Assembly: GCF_964340395.1 (NCBI RefSeq)
Contig: NC_135549.1
Span: forward strand, 3,939,001 to 4,003,000
Source: Glandiceps talaboti
Taxonomy: Eukaryota; Hemichordata; Enteropneusta; Spengelidae
Length of the DNA stretch: 64,000 nucleotides
Reading direction: 5' to 3'
This document shows positions 53,801-63,800 of this stretch, in pieces. The stretch's first letter is position 1; every line of letters starts with the position of its first letter. The position numbers and the translations under genes are program-made. The notes beneath the pieces were generated by a model. The model saw nothing but the letters and a program-made list of their open reading frames with translations. It ran no database searches and was not told the origin of the DNA.

Positions 53801-54327
53801 ATGAAAAACCTTTCTTGCTATGCCTTTGACTAGAATGTCTTTTGCTGTGTGCTCAATCAGGAATGCTGTTTGCCAAACCAATAAAACAATTGGGTGTTAG
53901 GCCTTTAACCAGAATGCCTTGTGCCATACTCACAATTGGAATATCATATGCCATGCCCATCAGAATATCTTATTGCCATGCCCATCATCTCTATTTCAGA
54001 CCCCGAGCCAGTTTCTCCGGTGTACGTTCTGGTGATCACAGGTGTGACTTTAAACTTAAAGCAATATATCAATGTTCTATCGGTCTTATTATTTCCCTAT
54101 TATATAGTTTTCTTTAGCTTCTGTAGGATTTCCACTTGTTTATTTGTGTATTGTTATAACAATACTAGATTTTATTTGCTTATTCTAGCTTTGTGACAGT
54201 GACTAACCAACCGTCAATTGTCCCACAAACAGCAGGTCTTTGCTCTATTGCCATATTTGTAGTCACATGGCAAGGGATAGGTATTGTCTGCTCATATCCT
54301 GTCTTCTTGTATGTAATATGTATTCAT

Positions 54328-54360
<33 letters not shown>

Positions 54361-54699
54361 CGTGTGTGTGAGTGTGTGTGTGTGTGCGTGCGTGCGTACG
54401 TGCATGCATGCATGCGTGCGTGCGTGCATGCATGATTGCATGCGTGCTTGTGTGTGTGCATGCACGAGTGTAGACATGTACACAATGCAGGGCATGCATG
54501 TATTTATGTGTGTTGTATGGTCATTCATGACTATGTTGTGGATGGGTATTTTGTGTGTGTGCATATATGCGTGCGTGTGTATCAAGTAAATTTGTACTTT
54601 AGTGTGTGTGTGTGTGTGTGCATGTGCATATGCTCATACATGCATGCGCATGTGCATGCAAGCACACACCCATGCATACGTGCGTGTGACTTTATGTAC

Positions 54700-54732
<33 letters not shown>

Positions 54733-57700
54733 TGTATGTATGTATGTATGTATGTATGTATGTATGTATGTATGTATGTATGTGTGTGTGTGTGTTTGTA
54801 TGACTATGTATGTATATGTATGTATGTATGTATGTATGTGTGTGTTTGTATGACTATGTATGTATGTATGTATGTATGTCTGTCTGTCTGTCTGTGTGTG
54901 CGTGCGTGCGTGCGTACGTACGTATGTATGTATGCATGTATGTAGGTATGTATGTATGCATGTATGTATGCATATGGGTGTAATTGTATGTATGTGTGTT
55001 TTCTATGTAACTCTTTGCAGTCTATGTCTTTGTCTTAAACCTCCTCTGCCTGTCAACTGGTTACTACACAAGCGAGCAGTCTTGCTATATAAACCTTGAA
55101 ATTCTTGATTGGGAGATACTTTTGCTGTAGTGCTGTATTTCTGCATTTCATTTTACGGTATTTTATTATTTATGTACGATTGATTTGTACATTATAAGAT
55201 AAGTTTTATTTGATTTTAATATTGCTATTAAGCTATCAGTTATCAAAGAGTGCACATATCACAAACATTTCAACAACTTTCTAGTGGCCATTAATTTTGC
55301 AAGTAAGCACATTCTTTCTCCAAATTTACATGAGAACAGAATGACATGTTTTCTTTGTCTTTAATATGAAGTGTATGATATCTAAGTGTACACATACACA
55401 GCATATAACAAGAATATTGAAATTTTGTGATTTTGATAATTTGGAAAATATACCTGTCATGTGCCATCTTTTGATCAGTTGCAATGGAAATGCAAGTTTT
55501 CCAGGAGAAATTATGAATCATGATATCGTCATTTTGACTCAGACCATATTTCGTCGCGTCAGTGCAATAAGGGCGTATCTGCTATGCAATTGTATAGCAG
55601 AAACGACCTCATACATCGCACTGACGTGACAATTTGCTCACAGTGCATTGAAAAGTGGAGTTTAAGCTGAGAAAGTTTTGATAATTTAGAAGTCGGTATC
55701 TCCTTTGATGTCAACTGATCAAAAGTACATTAAACATTTGTTTTAGAAAGTTTAACCATAGACCCTACACATGTAGGGTCCATGATTTAACATTGACACC
55801 TACTCTGCAGTAAGAGACTTTTGAAATTTTCAAAAGTATGTCATGACTAAAAAACATGCCTATTATTTTTTGTTTGTTTTGACATAAAAAAAACATCTTT
55901 TGAAATATACATTGCTGTGACAGTACTTAGATTCTTCACACTATATAGTTTGCACCTGATTTATAGTTGTGGCCAGCATAGGCACATTATTTCTGCATAT
56001 CTTTTCTTTCTTGCACACTTAAAAAAAAAACATCTAACTTTTTTAACAACTTCAGATTGTCTTCTTTTATCAGGTATTGTCAATATCACCTTGGTCTTCC
56101 ATTTCTTACATTTACCACACCTCCAAATTGGTACATGGGGAAAATTCCTTAAAAAAACTGATTAAGTGGTGAATTTCAAATGGCCTCTCCTTTTTGTAGA
56201 CTTTTGGTGTTCTTAGTTTTCAACCTTTGTGTGGTTTTTATCTCTGATTGGTTTTGTTGTTTGTGATGTAGATTTCTGGATTATCTATCGGATCTTTGCG
56301 TGTCCAACAATCAAGCTATACCAGTGACTCAGGAGTTGATTTGCAAAGCTGTACTTAGTTCTAAAAATCAAGATATTCTTATTGAGACAAGGTAAGTAGC
56401 AATAGAGTAGTCAAGAACTCATAGCTTGTGATGTATTCCATGTGAACCAGTACAAATAAACTCAATAATGTAATATACATGATTGTGAGTATATCATGTA
56501 TGATAATATTGCTGAATAGCCCTATCTCTGTATGTAATTGTGTGTATATTACCTGTAACATGTGATGGGCTGAATATGCCAGCCAAATATATGAATTTCA
56601 GTATTGTATTTGATGATTAACAGATCGAAGGTAAACTGTTGGTAGTCACTTGTGTTTGTTAAACAGTAAATAGAATATCATAGGTATGGTTCTTTATAGG
56701 GTATAGAGTACTTTAAATGTGTCGGGAACAGCTTCAACACTTAACATCAAAGTCAACCTACAGCACTCTATTTGCTATATGTGATGACAACAAGCACATG
56801 CAATGACTATCTAAACTGAGGCAGACAGTGTAATGTATGTTTTGCTATTCATGTAATGTATTGACAGAATTGTACGCACTCAAGTAGAGGTAGAAGTTGA
56901 GGTAGAAGGAGATGGAGAAACAGAGGAAGACATGGAACCTATGGTTACAATAGAAGAAGAAGAAGATGTGGTCCTTTTCTGGGACAACGGTTACAAATCA
57001 AAAGGGATCCGAGAACTTGCCATGGGGGCTGCTGAAAATGTCAAAGAAGATATAGATATACTATTATATTACAGGTACTACACTTTAATTCCAAACTTTT
57101 TAGAAACTTGTTTTGAAATGTTGTTAATCACTAGAGTTCACCATGCTTCTGGAAAACATCTGAAAGCCATAGTTCAAATACAAACCACTCTGGGAAAATC
57201 CTGGAAAAAGTAAAGTTTACTCTGAAAAACCTCTTCAAATTGAAAGATGTGAAATGTTGAAAATTCCGACAGCCTGACAAGTAAACCTGTTACAACATGT
57301 TTACTTGTTAAGGAATAGTTTGTTGTTGCTATTCCCTCTAAGATGAGAGATACACATTATGCATCGGTGGCTGATGGGCACAAATATTTTGAACTGTAAT
57401 GTAATATTATTTCAGGAGTTCAAGCTTTCCAGACCGCTCAGATTCATTTTAAGTATACAGTAGTCTTGAATAGTTATTTCCAAAGTCAGGTCAGGATTCA
57501 TATATAAATTCAGAGCAAGGAAACATCATGTACATAGTAGTCACTAACTGTTCATAAACTTTATTGCCTTTCAAGGTACCAACTGGATCTGTTCTCTAGA
57601 ATGTGTTTGGATAGGCAGTATTTAGCCATCAACAGCATATCCCCACAGTTAGACACCGATCTAATCTTACGATGTATGTCTGATGAACTCCTACTGTATG

Positions 57701-60700
57701 ATTTACGAGCATCTTTCACCAGACTTATGCTACACATGCATGTTGATCGTGACCCTCAGGAGCAAGTAACACCAGTCAAGTATGCTAGATTATGGTCAGA
57801 AATCCCAACCAAGATAACCATTGAAGAGTAAGTATTACCACAGCAAGTTTAGTCATAGAAGTGTATATCACGCTTACGTGCATGGCATTTTATATTCTTC
57901 CATCATTATGAATTAACACAATACATGAACATGAGAGTTGTCATGTTATGTTGAAGTGAAACTCAAGTTCAACTTTCCAGATATACTTTGAAACAAATCA
58001 GGATCATAGAAATAACTTGGATTTGAGGTCATGTAGATGTGGAATTTTAATCAAGAAAGGAAATAGATTGTTCCGTTCATCCTTGCCATACTCTTGTTCA
58101 ACCCATCATTGTCCTATTTCTCATTGTGTGTATGTGAACATGTGTGTATATTACATACATTGTGTGTATGTTATTGTAGATACATATTAGTATGCCTTCA
58201 TCTATATCTGTTCACTTTCCTGACATCATTTTTGTCTCCCTGACATTTCATATTCTCTACTTCTAGCTCATATTTTCCTGACTGGGTCACTATCTGACTG
58301 TCAGTTTATTTCTTTCTCTCCATTTTCCTATTTTCTCATCTTTTCTGTTTCACTTCCTGCCTCAACACAGCTGCAGTCATTCTCTTTCTCTCTCTACTTC
58401 TGCTGCAGTAGTTGTTGTCAGTCTTTCTGTTTATTCCATCCTCTGCCATAACTATTTTCTGAAATGTGTCTTTATTGATCACAATATTTGATACAACTTG
58501 TAGATATTATGCTAGAACTCTCATGTTCAGATACATTAATTACAATTACCCTATCCCTAGCATTATATTTGAGCTGCATTATAGCAGGCGGCATGGCATG
58601 GCAGAGGTTCCATTTCCTCCCCAACCCCTCCCCCTCACCATGCCCTTGCTTGAAGATGGTGACAGAAGTTGGAAACACTTACTTATCCTGGCTCACTCTA
58701 TGAAATGGATTATTTTGTACATTTCAGTATGTGGATGCATGGACATTAATTGTTGAACGCATTGCTACTATATATACTACTGACATGGTTTCCAACTTGC
58801 ATATTTTAAATTTTCATTTTTATCTCCATAGCGATCCAATAATATTCCCATCATAATAGCAACTTTGTAATCACTTGAAAAGTGAATAAATTAACTTTCA
58901 TAAATAATTTGTCTTCGTTTTAATAGTGTTGTTACTGTAGATGTTGACCCAAATAACAAAATTGATGAAATGCAGTGTAAGGTATACTTAGAAGAATGTC
59001 TTTTATTTTATAATGAAATGACAACACAATCCTGCTGATTTCGCATGACCTCTGACATACGATCACATGACATGTAACCTTTGACCTGTTCAGATCCAAT
59101 CAGGTGAAAGTTGACAGTAATGTACGTTCAATAATTTCATTCATTGTCATAAATTGTAAATAAAATTGTAATTTATGTAATTTTTACAAGCAAACTTCCA
59201 TTGATCCATTTTTCACAGATACTCCAAATATCAAAGACTTTTATTCGCAGAGAAGTAAGATACATTTTTTCTGAGATTTTTTCACCCATTTATAAAACTT
59301 CTATTTTTTTCATTACCAGACAGTGTGTGCTTTTTCATATTCACAAATTGGGTAATCATTTCAGAACTTTTATTTCTTATATCATTTTATCTTACTTTTT
59401 TTTAAAAGGACGTAAGTTTCATTCATTCATTTATTTACAAACATTTAAATATTAAATTTTTCATGGTTTGTTTTACATATTAGTATGTTAGATTAATTTA
59501 AAAAAAGAAACCTTTAGTTATCAGTAGAGTTAGTGTGACTGCTAACATACAACCTAAAAGGAGCTTGAAGTGAACTCCTATGAGTAACTAGAGTGACAAA
59601 TACTTTTACATAAACATACCCTACATTTCAATAAATACAACTGCTGACATTGAAGCAATGATGAACAGAACCTGGTACAAACAGGGAAAGTAAACGAATG
59701 AATTAGATTAATAACACTTGCCAGTACATAGATGAGTATTTACATTCCATCATTTGATAAAAACAGTTATATGGTCATTTTATGTAATTATTCACATTCA
59801 CAAACAAATTTGAAGTTCCCCTGGCATTTCATGTACACATAAAGAGGCCATACAACTGTTCTTATCAAACCATGAAATGTAATACAAGTCTCTGCTGTTC
59901 CAACATGCTGAGCCAAGTGTTCTTAATCCAATGTTTAATATCCCTGTTTGTAACAGGTTCTATTCATCAATGCTTTGATGTTAGTTGTAAGTTTGCTGTG
60001 ATTCTGAAGGTGCTACTCTCTGCATGCCTTCTTAAAGAATTCAATTATAAAAAAGATAAAAAGAGTGAATTTAGTTTAGTTGGTTTGGTTTTTACAAGCA
60101 TGTCTTGTGAACATTATAATATGCAGAATGACAAGAAGTTTCAGAGTTTGACACAAACATAGTTTTTGGCTTGAAGACACAACACATGATACAAGCAGTT
60201 CTACAAATGTTGAAAATTCAAACAGACTGTAGAGTCTTTATATTCAAATGATTGACATGTGTATATTTTTTTGTGAAAGTGCTATTGGTCTTAGACTAAG
60301 ACTTTTGTTGTGGACTGTGCATGTGTGTTTTAATACAGAAACATACAAATTATCCATACATCATCTGTGAGTTTAGTTATGATACAATATGTATGCATGT
60401 ATTTGAAATTCTAAAAGTTTGTTTTCTCAACAGTACCCTTGGATATTGTTACGCTTGTACTGTATTATAAAAAAGTCAAAAAGTCTGTATTGAACTGTGA
60501 AACTCCATGCCACTTTACTGGTTCAATTTCTAGGACATCTGTCCCTGGATAACTGCCCCAAACGCCCCAAGAAAATTCACACTCTGCATTCAAGAGACAG
60601 ATGTGGATGGGAGGGGTTTCCAAGTTGGTTTTGTCTGAGACTTAAGTAAGAGCACTTGTCCTGATACACTTTGTGCTGACTTGCTGCCATTAACTGATTG

Positions 60701-60795
60701 ATACAGTGGACAAGGATTCAGGCATTTACAGGGTTTTTTAGTTATTTCAATTTCATATGAACACTTCAGTAACTGACATTTTCTAATTTTAGCCC

Positions 60796-60826
<31 letters not shown>

Positions 60827-63800
60827 AAAAGAATAGTTGTCATACTATCATATCCAAACACTTGGTGAAAGCTTGTCACTGAGCACTTGGTGAGGGCTTG
60901 TCAACGATACTTTGGGAGGGCTTGTCAATGAACACTTTGGGAGGGCTTGTCAGTGAACACTTAGTGAGAGCTTGTCAATGAACACTTGGTGAGAGCTTGT
61001 CAATGAACACTTAGAGTTTGTCAATGAACACTATATGATGAGAACTTGTCAATGATCACCTGGTGAGAGTTTGTTAATGAACACTTGGTGAGAGCTTGTC
61101 AATGAACACTTGATGAGAGCTTGTCAATGAACACTTGCTGGCCATCATTCAATATCAGTTAATGATATTCAATATGTAAATGTATCACCACGGATCATCA
61201 AAATACAGACTGTTCCCCTTTAATCACTATTTAGCATACAACATGACACTCAATCATGATAAATGTCATTGTTTTCATTCAGTTCCTTTCTTGAAATTTG
61301 TCAAAGACTCTTGATGACCATAAAATCTCTGTTGAATAATTGGCAGGCCAAAATGTTAGTCTCCTTATTAAGTTCATATATGTGAGTATTTGGTACCAAG
61401 ATTCCAGAATACATGCACTGTTGTTGAAATGCACACTTATATTATTATCCATGTCATGTACAAAAGTTGACTGCCCCAAAATCTCAATGCCAGGGTATTG
61501 TAACCTGTGTCAGTGGTTATAAAGACCATGGGATTATTCATCATCAGCTATCTCGCATATATTACCATTTGAAGTCTTGTCAGTTTGTGAATTGATTTTA
61601 ACAATATTTTCAGTTTTATCTAGGCTTCTCTGTATATAGTCAGATCGTGGTCACTTTTGTCAGTAAACTGAGAGATGCATTGTTGTGAGTGCTCCACTAA
61701 TTCTGTCAAGAGTACTCACACTGATGTATAATTTATAAAGCTTGTAAGTTCAACAAACATAAAACGTACAAACTAAATGAAAACAGACTCTCAATTTATC
61801 AGGTGCCAATGGTATCTTGCTTAAATTATTACCACAGAGCGTAAATCAGTATCACTTATACTGTCTGTTAAAGGGTAACAGTAACTTGATGAATGTACAA
61901 GGTTGAAACTGAACTCCCAGAAAATAGTTTCAAGAAAGACACATGTTATTACTGGTAGTGATAATAGTACGGTGTTTATTGTGTTTGCCAGCAGTGAAGT
62001 AAGGAAGTAATGTCAGCTAGATCATGACACATTGAAATATATTGAATGGTGAAATCTTACACAGGATTATTTTGTATTTGTTTCTTTTCTGTAGTAGTTT
62101 TCACTATAGAGGGAAAGTAGCTTTTGCATTTTTACTACAATCCTGCCGACAACAACAAACCCTGTTCCATTCTTACTACCGGTACTATCCTGCCGACAAC
62201 AAACCCCATTCCATTCTGACACATACATCCCACTGTCTTTCTCTTTACAATCATTATGATATCATCTCTCTGGCTTACATCAAAGCGTCCCATGTCCCAA
62301 CCAATGCCCCTTCTTCTGCATCCTCCCAGTTTTCACACGTCTCCATAGCAGTTTTGATTCCAACACTTTAATATGCCTCTCACCCCACTCACCCCTCCAA
62401 GCTACGATTCCAACACCCACATTGGTCCCAACTCCCTCCTCACTATTCACTCACCCATCCCTAATACCTTGTCTTGATCTATATCTTTGTTACCCTTTCA
62501 ACGCTATGATCCCTGTATACATACAGGTCCCCATTCATCTCACCACCTCCACCATGTTGATTTGTATCTGATTATGTGATTCTCCTTCCAACATCCAGGC
62601 TGTACCCCTACCCCACCTGTTTATTTTACATCTTTGTTTCCCCTTCAAAGCTATGATCCCTGTATACATACAGGACCCACCCTTACTATTCATCTCACCA
62701 CCTCCCTCCTATGTTGATTTGTATCTGATTCTATCACTCTCTTCCAAAGATATTAGTCCAAAACCCGGACAGTTCACCCAACCCACCATGACTAATCACC
62801 CCCACCCCACCATATGTTTATTTATATCTCTTTGTTTCTCTTTCAAAGCTATGATTCTAACACCCAGACTGGTCCCAACCAAGCCAAAGAAGAAGTCAAA
62901 CCTAAGTTTCATCAGACAATCATGTTTGTGGAAGACTATCTATGTAATGTAGTTGGTTCCAGTTGGTCATTTGCTGACAAAGAACAGAATAAACTTACCT
63001 TTGAGGTATGATTTCACTCTATCAAAATGTGTATTTAAAATCTCAACATTGACACTATGGTACCTATGGTACTTAATAGTCTCTATTAAAAAGGGCCAGA
63101 CTTGACTTATAGGACTTCCGAAGTGCTACAGGTCGCAAACAGTGTTTTGTTGAAACTGCTAGTAGCACTTTTTACTCGCAGATGTTGTTTTGAGACACCC
63201 ATATATACCTGGACTTCCTGTATAATATGACTTTATCTTTTGCTCTCTTTTATGATTACCATTGGATGAGTATAAAATATGCAAAGGTTACAAATTCTAA
63301 TACCACAGCTAATTATGCTGCACTGAGATGTGCACCAAGATGTGCACTGTCATCCTTGGCTTTTGTTCGACAACCTTCCGAACACAGGTCTGAAGTCTTG
63401 TTACAAGACTACACCTTATGTTGATATTTAAGCCTACAGATATAAGACAACTTCATGCCATACAAGTCATATGACATACCTTATTCCCTATACCCTGTCA
63501 TGCTTTCTCATACCATACACAACTTCACACACAACAGTATATGTACATATCAATGCCATCATGCGATGTGCATCACATCATACATTATATCACTCATGAC
63601 TACATTTATACTGGAAATAACATCCTATCCATCATTTTACCATGGATCCTTGCATTATACAAAACTATGCAAATATCCACTGTATTCCGTGCCACTCTGA
63701 ACCATACCAGTCACCACACTTCACACAACAAATGGCATATAATGCTTTTGATAAGTTAGAGTACAACTCTTTATTAAACTCTTTATCTATCAGCTGATCA

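Noticed and set aside
54193-55099. Long Cys/Val/Met-rich frames up to 169 codons
   Set aside because: Generated by TG and TGTA microsatellites.
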